Assembly (NCBI GenBank): GCA_005406025.1
Contig: BGZK01000478.1
Coordinates: forward strand, 1 to 64,000
Direction: 5' to 3'
From: Eumeta japonica
Lineage: Eukaryota; Arthropoda; Insecta; Lepidoptera; Psychidae
DNA: 64,000 bases
Made by a program: the position numbers and the translations under genes
The notes under the pieces: model-generated
Told to the model about the DNA's origin: nothing
Databases searched by the model: none
What the model saw: the letters and a program-made list of their open reading frames with translations, nothing else
In this document: positions 10,487-21,330 of the stretch, piece after piece
Numbering within the stretch: the first letter of the stretch is position 1
Layout: each line of letters opens with the position of its first letter

Positions 10487-11293
10487 CAGAATATAACTTT
10501 ATCGCAAATGTATCAGTTTCGCATAATTTGAAAAAAGCGGTCAACGTAGTCGCCGGTGGGTGTGCTGCTCTTTCCAATACATTAGCTTCATTAAAATAAA
10601 TATTAAGATAAATACGTTGGCCATTTTCAAGATACACAGCCAAGTGAACAACCACCGGATGTCTTTCGTGCATGGGAAACGACATAATCCTCCAGACAGC
10701 TTCATTACTACTTATATAGCGCCCCATTTGATACTGAGTAATTTCATCATTTCTATTATCACCAGCAATACCGAAAACAGCCATATCTCTCTCTTTATTT
10801 ACATACTTGCAAATATATTTAATGGATTTGACTGAATTACAATATTCCACATTTATATGAGCATTGAATATTTTCGATAATAATGGACAATACGGAACCA
10901 CCCAACGATTATCAACTTCAACGTCCTGATTACGCATTCTAATGGTTGCCGTTTTGCCATTATCATTAGGTGATCTACGTCGATACAAAGGATATCCGTC
11001 ATTGTCATTTATTGTGTTTGAAGTCAATTGCCTTGGGTATCGTTTCGAACACTTTCCATCAATCATACATGGCGAATTCATATTTAGTTCACCGCACGGA
11101 CCATGTATCATGTTTTTAACGACAACGTGAAATAACTCAGGATCGACAGTTTGATCAGAATTTCAGCTGATATAACGTTATCGATTTGATCCGGAGTTAT
11201 TTTATGTACCAGCCAAATTAATATATGTGCGTGCGGCAATCCCTTTTTGCCATTCGATGGAGTACATATGGCAACGAACCTCTCCAAATACAC
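10317..11293 (-). pseudogene. RepHel Rep nuclease core (HUH and two-Tyr motifs)
   Basis: Two open segments in neighbouring frames (11293-11108 and 11111-10317) hold the nuclease core. The metal-binding HUH motif is GLPHAHILIW, with the two His codons at 11231-11233 and 11225-11227. The catalytic tyrosine motif is KYICKYVNK, with Tyr codons at 10815-10817 and 10803-10805. Helitron Rep proteins characteristically have two tyrosines, and both are present. The segment ends around HPNNAV, after which the frame changes near 10352 and continues as CFYLRLLLVN. Catalytic residues are intact although the reading frame is not. Confidence 0.9.
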
Positions 11294-11667
11294 ATAATTT
11301 CACAATTAAATCCATAAGTGCTTTCAATTTTTGCCGAAAAACACGTGCTGTGATGTCATGACGATCAGTAGTATCCTTCAAATAAATTGTTTTTTGATGT
11401 CATCCCACTTTGGATTACATGTAAATGTAATGAACAGATCCGGTCGACCGTATTTTCGTACATAAGACATTGCGTTTTGTGCATATTCGTTCATATGCCG
11501 TGGGCTACCAATATACGACGATGGCAATATGTACATGTAGACCTGAAAATAAGTGCAAAACCTGACATTAGAAAATTATACAAATGAAATGTTAACACAC
11601 TGAAAATAGTTCAATTATTGTACCTGTTCGTGGATCAATCATTGGTATGTTGATATGGTAGCCATCG

Positions 11668-12051
11668 TCACCTTTGCGATGCAATATTGGTATTGTAATG
11701 CATCGTAACTACGATGCAGTTCGAAACACGTTGCAATTGATCATTTCTGCGATGAAGTACAATATCACGAGATTGAAACTGATCATCAAGAATAACAATT
11801 GCAACCTCATCAATTGTCGGTGCATTGAATCGCCTTGCATGTTCTCCAAAAGGTGTTCTATCAGCCCTTATTACAATTTTGTGATTATCAGATGGCATAC
11901 GATCGAGAGCAATTTTGAACAATTGAACTAATGCGTTATGCTGATGGAAAAACCTTTGTAGCTCACGAATAATTTCTCGCCTTGTATTTGAAACAATTGC
12001 ACAACGTTGATCCAATTCACGATTTTCATCACCAATAAAATAAATTTGCAA
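11668..12051 (-). pseudogene. RepHel middle segment, second frame
   Basis: Continues the RepHel gene after the first frame change. The stretch IYFIGDENRELDQRCAIVSN followed by LDRMPSDNHKIVIRADRTP is typical of the region between the N-terminal domain and the Rep nuclease in insect Helitron proteins. Similarity then moves frame again near 11690 (YDALQYP-like, then HRKGDDGYHINIPMID). Confidence 0.8.
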
Positions 12052-12743
12052 AATTGATGATCAGCGTCGGGGTATGGCAATAACGAACCAGCTTGATGAT
12101 AAATCTGGCCCTGAATCTGTAACATGTATGCAATTTTAGGTAGATGTTGGATCAGAATTTTTAAGACTTTATGATTCAGATTGATATAAACATGGGACAA
12201 TCCTGTTGAGGTATTTACCTTAAAAGTCGGCATAAAATTATCTATAATAATTTTAGTAGCACCAAAAGAAGTCATTTGAAATGCCGAATTGTATTGTTGA
12301 ATATGACTCAAAAACTGCTTCGACGTTTGAGATGTCCCAAAAATAAATGAATACAATGGTTCGGGTGGAGTTTCTAATGTTGGCAATCTCACTTTACCAT
12401 TAGCACAACACATGCCGGGCGTTTCACCTGGAAAGTTAGCCGCATCACAATGTGGACATATTGCGTCCATCATTCCAATGTATCCGTACATACTATAATC
12501 AATCTGACTGTTGTAATTAAAAGCAGCACGCAGCATTTCAGCCAAAACAGCACGACGTATTCGTGATCGCCGTGCAAGATTCAGTACAGGTACAGGGTCA
12601 ACAGATCTATTCTGTGCATTACGTTCACGCTGCGATGCATTAACTTGTGTGCGTTCATCTGCAGTCTGAGATCGTCTTAATAATGCCACTTGATTTGCAT
12701 TACGCGTTCGCCGGCCTATGTTTGGTCGTCTGGCTCGTGGCAT
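11928..12743 (-). pseudogene. RepHel N-terminal region (helitron-like N domain)
   Basis: This is the first open segment of the broken RepHel gene. It begins with an Arg-rich stretch likely to contact DNA. Near residue 95 of the ATG-started frame there is a Cys/His cluster (ICPHCDAANFPGETPGMCC) resembling a small zinc-binding motif, common just before the Rep domain in insect Helitrons. The real frame appears to leave this one near 12050, where the next frame continues as IYFIGDENRELDQRC. The tail printed in this frame after that point is out-of-frame sequence. Confidence 0.85.
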
Positions 12744-13189
12744 TTTACCTTCATATATAAAAATATCATTAAATAATTCAATGTTAAACAATTTAATTTT
12801 ACTCTACTAATTCAAGACTCACCGATTGTTTGAATACAGTCAACAATGTTTTGAAAAATATAAACACAAAGCAATATATGATGACATTGAATGTGTTAGA
12901 CAGAACTAACGTCACTTTGTCTTTGATTGTTTTGCCTTTCCGAAATCTCTTCACTAATACCTACTTGAACTTCACAGTACGGTATTAAGGTTCAAATTGG
13001 CTTTTAAGAATTAGTACAAATTGTTTGTATATGGGAGTATAGAAAGATGTTGATTTTACACTTTTTCAAGATTTTTTAAAATTTTTCTCTACGTACAAAC
13101 CTTTCCTAGACTTCCACGAATAATTCAAGACCGAAATTAGCCAAATCGGTAAAGGCGTTATTGAGTTATAACATTACAACGAAAAGTGG

Positions 13190-13211
13190 CATTGATTTTT
13201 AGATATATAGA
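13190..13211 (-). other. Helitron 5' terminus (TC end)
   Basis: The minus-strand 5' end reads TCTATATATCTAAAAATCAA, with A at 13212 outside. In Helitrons the TC end is where the Rep nuclease nicks to start rolling-circle transposition. Placement is supported by the matching A|T rule at the other end. Confidence 0.8.
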
Positions 13212-13212
13212 T

Positions 13213-15169
13213 AAGGAATATTTTGTGTCCTTCAAATCTATAAACATGAGAAGGATTTTTATGGACTAATTTGATATCATTGTAAAGATTTCAACATGAA
13301 TATCTGCCTTCTATCGGTTTCATATGTTTTTCAGCGATGTTTAGTTTATCAAGTCGTTTTTGGAGTAGCTCATCGCCAGAGCTCATTTGTGTATTTTTTC
13401 TTTATCTTATTATGTATACATGAATGTGGTTGAAAATTAAACATTAATCAATGTAATATTGAATTAACTTAAAAAATATAAATAAAGAAAAAAAAAATTG
13501 AACAATAATACAAAAATAGTGAATTACACAAATAAAAAACAAAGAGTTTCCTTCGTATTCATTTTAATTTTCACCAATCCGATTCCTAATAACTAATAAA
13601 TCTGTAAGCCGTGCGGTCTTTGTATGCGAACGGTACATATTTGATGTAGCAAAATATACATAAATTAAAGGGGCTGGAAATTTTATACAGTATATAACCC
13701 AGTATTAACCAAACTGAAGATGGATAAATTCGTTGAATGAAATATGATTTTGGCACGCCAACATTTCAAAATTATAATGAAGTCTAATTTTAATGCCTTT
13801 GAACATTGGGCTATTACAATAGTCTATTGTTCAAAGACATGTGAAGTCTTCAAACTCATTTAAATTGCCAGTTCATATTGAGGTAACTTGGGATCTTGAG
13901 AACTATGGCCCAATTCGGATGTTCAATAGAATTAGACGTCGTGAGATCTGGTTATAGCATAATATCTTAAATATTTTATGAGTAGTTTTTGCATCTTTGA
14001 ATATTTTACATGTCTCAATTTAGCTTTTTTAAGTGATGGGATTTTATTTTTTTTCAATAATCCAAACACGCATCAAGATATTTGCTATAGCCCTATAAAA
14101 TTATGTAATACAAATAAAGGTATTACTTATTTTTTTTACAATAAAAAAATATGTATATTTTAATATTAAATAACGAAATGCACTTATAAACCTACATTAT
14201 TCATATCTGAATATTTGAATTTTTAAAATATATCGTACTAATTGCGGGACGTCGACTAATTACCATGGCATTTTTCTTTAAATTTGATTAAGTGTCTATC
14301 ATATTTTCTTGCGGCAGGGAACCTCCAGCTAAAGGAATTAATAATTCTTTTGAATGGTCTCTTTTTAAAACTAAAAAGCTTTTGAGTGCCAATCTTTTCT
14401 TGATTTTCCCTCTTGCGAGCAATTAAGTTACTTTGTTTAGCTTTTAACAGTTGCTTAAAGAAATGTCCATTTTAGCGCTTAATTACTACAAGAACATTTT
14501 AAATTTAAAAAATGTGATTATGAAAATACATATAGAAGGTATATATTTTTTGTTATATTAATAATATAAGTACTAGGAAAACAAATCAATTACAATCATT
14601 CATTTACTTCTCTTCACATGCATAATAATATCAGAAGTTTGTACTAAAATTGAGGAATCAATTTTTATGAAATGGTTGGCGTATGAAGGTACCGGGATAT
14701 ACACAAATTTTTCGAAAAGCAGTTTTTTCACAAAGAGATACTGACTGGTTCTACTGAATTATTAAATTCGATTGCTCAGTGGAAAAGATATGGACATACG
14801 AATTTCAAATTTCTCTTGTTATTTTTTAAAAGAAAGACTTAAAATACCCTATAAATAAAATACCCTTTTTCACTCTAAAATGAATCTACGAGAACATTTT
14901 TAGTGTAATTGTTTTGGGTACTATTTCAAATATCAGAAGAATTATTTAAAAAACTTCAAATGGGAGCGTCTGTTTACAGCCGCTGGTTTGATGTAATTAA
15001 GCGTGGTGAAATAACTTTGGCGAACCTAAAAGTAGACGCCCTTTGTTTGTTTTGAAGAAAACACTATATTGGAGATTGTAGATGGAGAAGTGTATATGTG
15101 TACATAAAATTCCATAAGGGCATGCTAAACGCTTAGAACATTAGACCAGGTTCGATAATTTATGAAACC
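13213..15169. other. Unassigned AT-rich DNA with possible transposase scrap
   Basis: Mostly AT-rich sequence without a named element. Near 14940-15040 the plus strand reads GASVYSRWFDVIKRGEITL-like, faintly resembling the helix-turn-helix region of a transposase, but it is too short and unsupported to assign. A 61-codon frame at 13978-14163 is Phe/Asn-rich and looks random. Confidence 0.3.
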
Positions 15170-15775
15170 AAAAAAAATTATAGTAGGATGAAACCCATTG
15201 AAAATGAAAATTTAAATAACAAAAATGGAAGTAAAAAAAAATTGCGGTGGATTTGGGGTTGAGAAGTAGGAGGGGGTGAGTTATTAAGGGTAAAAATTGG
15301 TTTATCTCGATTTCCGGTAAAACTACAAATCCTATGGAAAAAAATTAAATGGAAAAGTTGTAGGTAATGAACAGCTGCTACGAAATAACAGGTAGTAAGT
15401 CCAACCCTCCTAATCCCTTCCCCACTTATTTACGAAACATTTTGATGTGCTAAAATTTTCCGAAGGTCACAGAAGTATATAAATTATCTTCAAATAGTAT
15501 TAAATAGGCATCTACGCATTAAATTTAAAGAAAATTCTACACATTTCTCAAAACATTGTAGATGCTTATCAAATATTAACTTTATTAACTTATTTGGTTG
15601 TTAGTTAAAAAATATAAATCGAAATATGCTACTATAACTGTTTAACGATTTTTACCCTTAAAAACTCAGCCCCTCCTGCTTCCCGACCTCAAATCGACCG
15701 TAAATTATTTATTTATTCCATTTTTGTTATATTATCTTCTTTTTTTAATGGGTTTCACCTACTATAATTTTTTTT
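15170..15775. mobile_element. MITE or foldback element with about 131-bp inverted repeats
   Basis: The left arm (about 15170-15300) begins AAAAAAATTATAGTAGG-TGAAACCC and the right arm (about 15645-15775) is its inverted copy, ending GGGTTTCACCTACTATAATT. Both arms share further blocks: AACAAAAATGGA, the GGTGGATTTGGGGTTGAGAA / GGTCGATTTGAGGTCGGGAA pair, AGGAGGGG and AAGGGTAAAAAT. The 344-bp centre is AT-rich and non-coding. There is no transposase, so this is a non-autonomous element. No clear target-site duplication was seen, so the superfamily is undetermined. The arms differ at perhaps a fifth of positions, so it is old. Confidence 0.88.
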
Positions 15776-17460
15776 CACTTTTTACCTTTATTAAAGGCTT
15801 CAGCACTGATTTACATGAGGTTTTTCGAACAACAAACCGGTCATACTTATAATCACTCTTCTTGCAGACTCGATTTGGCTCCGTGTAATTACATCGTTTT
15901 TCAAAATAGACTCGACAGAGAAAAACAGTTATCATCGCCAACCAATAGTAAACTTTCAAGGTTGTTGGTAGCAAGAAAGATATTTTAATTTTTTTTTTGA
16001 ATTTTGAGTTTTGTATAAAATATTTATAGTTTTATTTTAGAAATTTCGAATTTATGTATAAAAATATCGTTCCTGTACGACATATTAAATCGTGTATATA
16101 CATAATTGAATCTATCGATTTAATTTACCTTATATTCGTTTCTAATGTCATTTTAAACTCTAACTTCCTTGGTGGCGATTGATTGTCGGTAACTGGACGA
16201 GAAACGAGAATGATATTTTAAAGGACGCGTCATGTTTAGGCAAATTTAGTTAAAAGAGAGAGAAGAAATATATAGGTTAGAAAGAAAGAATACAATTAAT
16301 TGTCATATTTAACAATTAATTATAGAGCACTATAAACTCGGTCATATTGAATTTAATAAGACATGTACGCCTATGACACGCGGAGTTAATCGCGTCGAAT
16401 GACACCTTATTTATGTAATAATACCTACAAGCATACACTGTTAAACTCATAATCTTCTGTAGTCGGGTAAGAACTAAAACCCAACTACGGAATAAATAAC
16501 AAAAAAGTATAACAAAGGATACGTTTCATTGACAGGCAGTGATTACTAAACTATAAAGCCGTAGATAGTCAGTTTTCGTATTTAAAATAATATATAAATT
16601 AAAGTCTAACGCTACATAAACGAACACCTCTCACATTTTTAGTTTGAGTATTCATTATCTTTCTATGAAGCATCTAGCTTATTTATACTTTATTAATTGT
16701 TTTTAAATCATTATCCTAACAAAAACAACTTCAGGTTTTATTATTCTCAAAATATATCGCTTAGTTTAATTTCTACATTTTTATGATTTTGCTGTAGTGT
16801 TTCAATTATAACAATTACGGTTTTAAATATTTGCTATTATCCGAACGGGAAAGTGAGTTTTGAAAATTCTAAAAAATATAAATCTGAATTAAAACAGAAG
16901 AAATGAATAGACCAACAAAATATTTTTGTGATATTAAGGAGCACATAAGCTAACGAGACTTAATTTACATTTTCCTCTTTGTATATAAATTATGATTCCT
17001 TAGAAGCATTACGTATATATTTACAAAAGTACTTAGAACGTCACCGCGTGATTTACGATTAATAAACTGTCCTTAGCGAATATTACATCTTCCTTATACA
17101 TAATGAAAGATGAAGCCTGGTATCTCTTTAATGAAACACTGAGAAATTTAAGTCTAATTATAAATTCTATGTCTTGTGTATTTAAAATATTAATGTGAAA
17201 TTTATTTATAAAGTATTGCATTAACGAAAATATAGAGAACGATATTTTTTGATGTCTAGGTCATCTAAGATATTGTAAAAATTTAATGATTATAAAAAAA
17301 AAATACAACTGTATTATTATAGTTGAATTGAGAAACAAACTTCAGGAAGTCGATGTTATGGAAAAACACACTGATCAAAAACTACGTTAATGGTATACGA
17401 CAGATGAGTACGAGCTAAATATCTCTCTCTAAGACAAATTAATTGAAATTCCTATTGCAT
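15776..17460. other. Unassigned AT-rich DNA
   Basis: No recognised gene or repeat. A 70-codon minus-strand frame (15762-15974) partly overlaps the MITE arm and has no recognisable product. Confidence 0.35.
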
Positions 17461-17476
17461 CACGTGACGTAGGGAT

Positions 17477-17640
17477 CAATCAATCTTGTTAAAACGATAT
17501 TAAATTTTATGAGCAAGTGTTGGTTGTGCCGTTTTAGCTGGTATTTTCTGTGGTGTAATGATGATACATATTCCATCTTTGTATTTAACATTGCTGTTCT
17601 TTTCCATCTCTTCCAAGAAGTCCTTCTCTTCTTTGCCATA
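17477..17640 (-). other. Short open run of unknown nature
   Basis: One minus-strand frame reads about 46 codons with balanced composition (YGKEEKDFLEEMEKNSN, then DGICIIITPQKIPAKT), ending at a stop. It lacks an ATG and any recognised domain. A different 66-codon frame overlaps it on the same strand. It might be the scrap of a retroelement or a host exon. Confidence 0.25.
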
Positions 17641-17767
17641 TCAGTATTTACATCTATCAATCAAAGTGCATGCATAAGTCATGTATCGCAAACTCCGCAA
17701 CCGTACCGCTAAATTAAAACTAAGAAGAAAAAGTGATAGCCACTCAAAGGATATTAAAATACCACAG

Positions 17768-17821
17768 GTGAGTCCTTTCTTTTTCTTATTAATATTTGAG
17801 CATATCTTCATTTTATTACAG
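17768..17821 (+). other. Candidate 54-bp intron
   Basis: CCACAG|GTGAGT begins the segment, and a T-rich tract with TTTTATTACAG|GAATATTCC ends it, matching insect splice-site consensus at both ends. The upstream 29 codons from the ATG at 17681 are strongly basic (YRKLRNRTAKLKLRRK). Joined to the downstream side, the frame meets a stop after five codons. It may belong to a short or non-coding transcript, or may be chance. Confidence 0.3.
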
Positions 17822-18129
17822 GAATATTCCAACTAGCGTAATTTGCGGCACCACAGGTATTGATACAGTACATCGATCTGTACGTTTTTGTCGCCGAGAA
17901 ACTGAACTACTAGACTAGTAACATGGATGATAGAAGATTTAAAACAATATTAACGCAAGCGGTAAGTGCTATGTATGGTTGATGAGACGATTGTATCAGT
18001 TTAATATTAACTGCTAAAAGCTGTAAAGTCGCCCAAACTTCACAGCTTATATTTGACTGTATCTAGACATACCGATTCGGAATATAAAGACAGCTTAGCA
18101 AAGTATCGCGCCTAACAATGAACGCACAT

Positions 18130-18420
18130 TACATGATCTCAATCAAAAAAGTACGATGAATTTGCGGTACGCCTGCTCATGAAATGGGATAAAGGTTGAA
18201 ACGAAAGTGCAGGTAATGTAAATTAGCTTGCGATTGATACTTGGGAGTGTGGTGTAGCTAAAATTCTTGACAATCTTCTTATAATTGGAGCCACACGTCA
18301 GTACAGAATACAGCTAAAAAATCGAGTTTTTCCTTACATTGCACAAAATAGCGATGATCTGGGACAATACAAACGAAATTTTATGACACTTAGGACCTTT
18401 AATAAGACGTGATCTACAGA
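18130..18420 (+). pseudogene. Degenerate coding remnant of unknown family
   Basis: A plus-strand frame reads about 61 codons from about 18228 without a stop (AIDTWECGVAKILDNLL, then RIQLKNRVFPYIAQNSDD). It is preceded in other frames by YDEFAVRLLMKWDKG. The composition is protein-like and mixed, unlike random AT-rich frames nearby. No start codon or domain is recognised. A retroelement gag-like remnant is a guess. Confidence 0.3.
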
Positions 18421-18734
18421 ATCAGACGACTTGGCATCATAAACATGAATCCGGGAACATAACACACTCATTATAGCTAGTGGAAGCAGCTCAAGTTTAA
18501 TAGAAGAATCGCGAAAATATTAACTACGTATACGCATACTTGGCAATCACATCAACAAACGACGACGCTCTTAGAAATCCCATATTTTAAAATTAAATAT
18601 CAGAGAATTTACTAAATAAATATTAAAAAATAGTGTCTACCTTTTTAGATTTAGCAAATGCGTTTTACAATAAACGTAGATATTTCTTACCAGACTAATA
18701 TTATAAGTAAATATTCCTTTTCTTTTTATTTCCG

Positions 18735-18900
18735 TATATTCCCTCTACTTTACTAATTCTGTCCATTTTGTCTGCTTTAACCATTTCATCTATTCCATTC
18801 TATCTGTCTATTCCATCTATTTCATTAAACCCATCCATTTCAATAACTTCATCTACTATGTGTTTTTTGTCGTTCCGCCCATTCCATGCATTCTTATACA
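18735..18900. repeat. Pyrimidine-rich imperfect CCATYT simple repeat
   Basis: Degenerate copies of CCATTT/CCATCT/CTATTC recur along about 160 bases (for example CATTTCATCTATTCCATTC). It is low-complexity DNA, not a gene. Confidence 0.7.
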
Positions 18901-20870
18901 TTGTTAATTATATCAAATATATTTATTAATATTTAATCATTAAAACTTTTACACGTAACATTCTCTTGATTGTTTTTACAATATTTCGAGAAGGAAAACT
19001 ATTTTTTTTGCATTGGTTAATGCACAATGTATCTAAGTTTGAATGTTATGTAATTTTTACGAACTGGTTGTTTCCATTAATAATATTATATAGTTATAAA
19101 TGGAGTCCTTTGAAACAAAACATATTTTCCACTTGTAAAATTATGACAATGGTCGAATATTGTGTTTCGTATTGTTAGACAAGAAAATGTTATATAATAA
19201 CAACGAAGTATCAGTTGTCAACGGCTCGCCAAGAGATGTAAAAATGTTTGCTGTTCATTGTGATATAGAACTAGATATTCAAATGTGAACTTATTGTTTT
19301 AATGGACTGAGTAATTTTATTATTGACATGTGGTAGTAAGACTCGAAGGTGAAACCTTTTCCAAAACACGCCAATTTGAAATAAGATGATATTAAGACAT
19401 AAAGAGTATTATTATTCTTTAATAGGTAATTTGGAACTTTAGGTTAGTAACTTTGATTAATTTAAGTGATGAAATTTCATAATAAAAGAACTGATCTGTA
19501 ATTACCATCTTTCAAGTTTGAGCTTAGAAAGAAACGGTGTCAAGTTTTCTAGGCATTGTCGGAATTCTACAACTTTTGTAACAGCGGAAAAAAAGGGACA
19601 AAAATTTGCCGCGTTTGTACAAGTTATGATTACCTAGGTATATATATATAGTCTAGTGTAATCAGTATTTAAAAATATTTGAACGTATATCCCGCTTTCG
19701 TTTCTTTTTTATGAATTGAATACACTATCAATAATACAATACAAAAGACAGATTCAGTCTTTTATATTCAGATATACATGGAGAACACAGGAAGCTTATG
19801 ATAAACAGTGGAGAATTATACGATCGGTTTAAGCCATTTCCAAGACGTCGTAATACATTTAATTTTTAATTTTAATATTTATGTATTTGCTATAATATAT
19901 TAATTTTTGTATATCTGTCATTTGACGTAGGTTTTATAATTTGACTTTGAATTTTGTCATTTATTGTATTAAGTAATACTTCCTAGCACTCCTATGTTCA
20001 ATAGATCAATAGTTTAAGAAGACTCATCTATTTTATTGACAGAGATTCCTCACTTAAAAGCGACGATAGAGTGTGACCGTTGATAAAATAAGGAAAAGAT
20101 TTAGATATTCAAGAAGTACTATCAAGAATTAAAATGAAACATTGTTTTTCATTATATATTACTATCGTTATTGTAAATAAAACAATATATATTAATATTG
20201 TTTTATTTATACTGAATTACTTTAAAAATTTAGCACTATTATATGTTTATATTTTTACTCCTAAGCATTTGATCCTAGTTAATAATTGGGATCAGCTCAT
20301 ATTTTCATTATACTATGATGCGATAAAGTTTATATCTAAATATATATTATTTTCTATTTCATGATCAGTGGTCTAAATTTATTTCATTTATTAACTATTT
20401 AATATTACACTTTGTCAACATGTATGTATTGATTCGGTACGGGGGACGTGCATTGTCATCCGAGACTGTAGATATGATCTATTTGATCAGTTTCGTGCTG
20501 ATGATGTTAGGCAGAGGGATTAGATTGCTGATATTTTCTACAAATATCTCTTCGGAGGCTTAAGTAGTAAACTGAAAATAATTAGGGTTTTTTGAGTTGC
20601 TATCAAAACATTATGAAAAATTATAAAAATCATGTGATGAGGTTAGAATTATTTTTATTTAATTTTTTTTAGCAATTTTTTATGTGGCGAAAGGTAAAAG
20701 CTTCCAAGACATTTGACGCAAATGATCCTTTCAAAAATCACATTATTATACGATACTTTGTTAGTTAGTCTTACTTGTTGTTAAACATTGCCTTCAATAA
20801 GTATTCAAAGCAATGAACATAAAAATGTTTACAAAATGCGCAAATAAGGTAGTAAAACTAAACATTAAAT
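18901..20870. other. Unassigned AT-rich DNA
   Basis: No named element. Open frames at 18966-19178 and 20134-20364 are rich in Ile, Phe, Tyr and Asn, as expected from AT-rich non-coding sequence. Confidence 0.35.
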
Positions 20871-20879
20871 AAATACTTT

Positions 20880-21085
20880 ATTGAGCTTACCCGAATCCGG
20901 GTACATTCACGCCCTCGTTTTAAGCGCGTGACTTGTCCTTTGTTCTGTTTCTAACTTGGCGCGTTCCCGCTAATCTCGGTATCTCCCGGTGAATGACTCG
21001 CAATCCCTTTATACCTTGAGAATAGGGGCCCTAAAATACGAACTTTCTGAATTATCCCGGAGCGCTGGCCCTGCAACGACTGTAA
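20880..21085. other. GC-rich island
   Basis: A 200-bp block contains CCCGAATCCGGGTA, TTGGCGCGTTCCCGC, ATCTCCCGGTGAATG and CCCGGAGCGCTGGCCC. It contrasts sharply with flanking DNA. It begins after TTAAATAAATACTTTATTGAG, which contains an AATAAA-type signal. It could be a solo repeat end, a regulatory island or a non-coding exon. Confidence 0.3.
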
Positions 21086-21330
21086 AATTTAAACTACCTA
21101 GGGAATAGATGTTAATTATACAAACAAATTGCTATTATAATTTCTTTATTACATATTAAAAAATTAAATATCCCGAACGTTAAGTTACAGGTGATTGCCT
21201 CTCTCTACTTATGAAACTAAAGCCAAATCATTTAAAATGCAAACTTTAAGATGTTTTTCACAGCAGCTCATCATTCACTTAGGCAAAGAAAAAAATCAAC
21301 AATACCTCTTGGACATGTATTATTAATGGC

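Larger units (their letters stand above)
8461..12743 (-). pseudogene. Helitron RepHel transposase, frameshifted
   Basis: The protein would join a HUH-type Rep nuclease, which nicks and joins single strands, to a PIF1-like SF1B helicase, which unwinds the displaced strand. The start is taken at the ATG at 12741-12743 (MPRARRPNIGRRTRNANQ), an Arg-rich N-terminus seen in insect Helitron proteins. The stop is the TAA at 8461-8463. Similarity continues across the whole span but switches frame near 12050, 11690, 11400, 11245, 11130, 10352, 8727 and 8590. Apart from these breaks, Rep and helicase motifs are well kept, suggesting fairly recent decay by small indels. An alternative is that one or two of the gaps are short introns; at least the 11245, 10352 and 8727 switches look like simple indels. 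Confidence 0.92.
7897..13211 (-). mobile_element. Near full-length autonomous-type Helitron, 5.3 kb
   Basis: Helitrons are rolling-circle DNA transposons. On the minus strand this copy starts at 13211 with 5'-TC (TCTATATATCTAAAAATCAATG), preceded by A at 13212. It ends at 7897 with GGGCCGCTAG, followed by T. Both ends therefore fit the Helitron rule 5'-TC...CTRR-3' inserted between A and T. A TACGT/ACGTA hairpin lies just inside the 3' end. Layout from 5' to 3': about 470 bp of leader, the broken RepHel gene (12743-8461), then about 560 bp of 3' non-coding DNA. No other cargo gene was recognised. The gene is disabled by frame changes, so this copy is an autonomous-type structure that can no longer make its own transposase. 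Confidence 0.93.

Noticed and set aside
13978..14163. 61-codon Phe/Ile/Asn-rich frame as a possible membrane peptide
   Set aside because: Composition matches translated AT-rich DNA and nothing else supports it.
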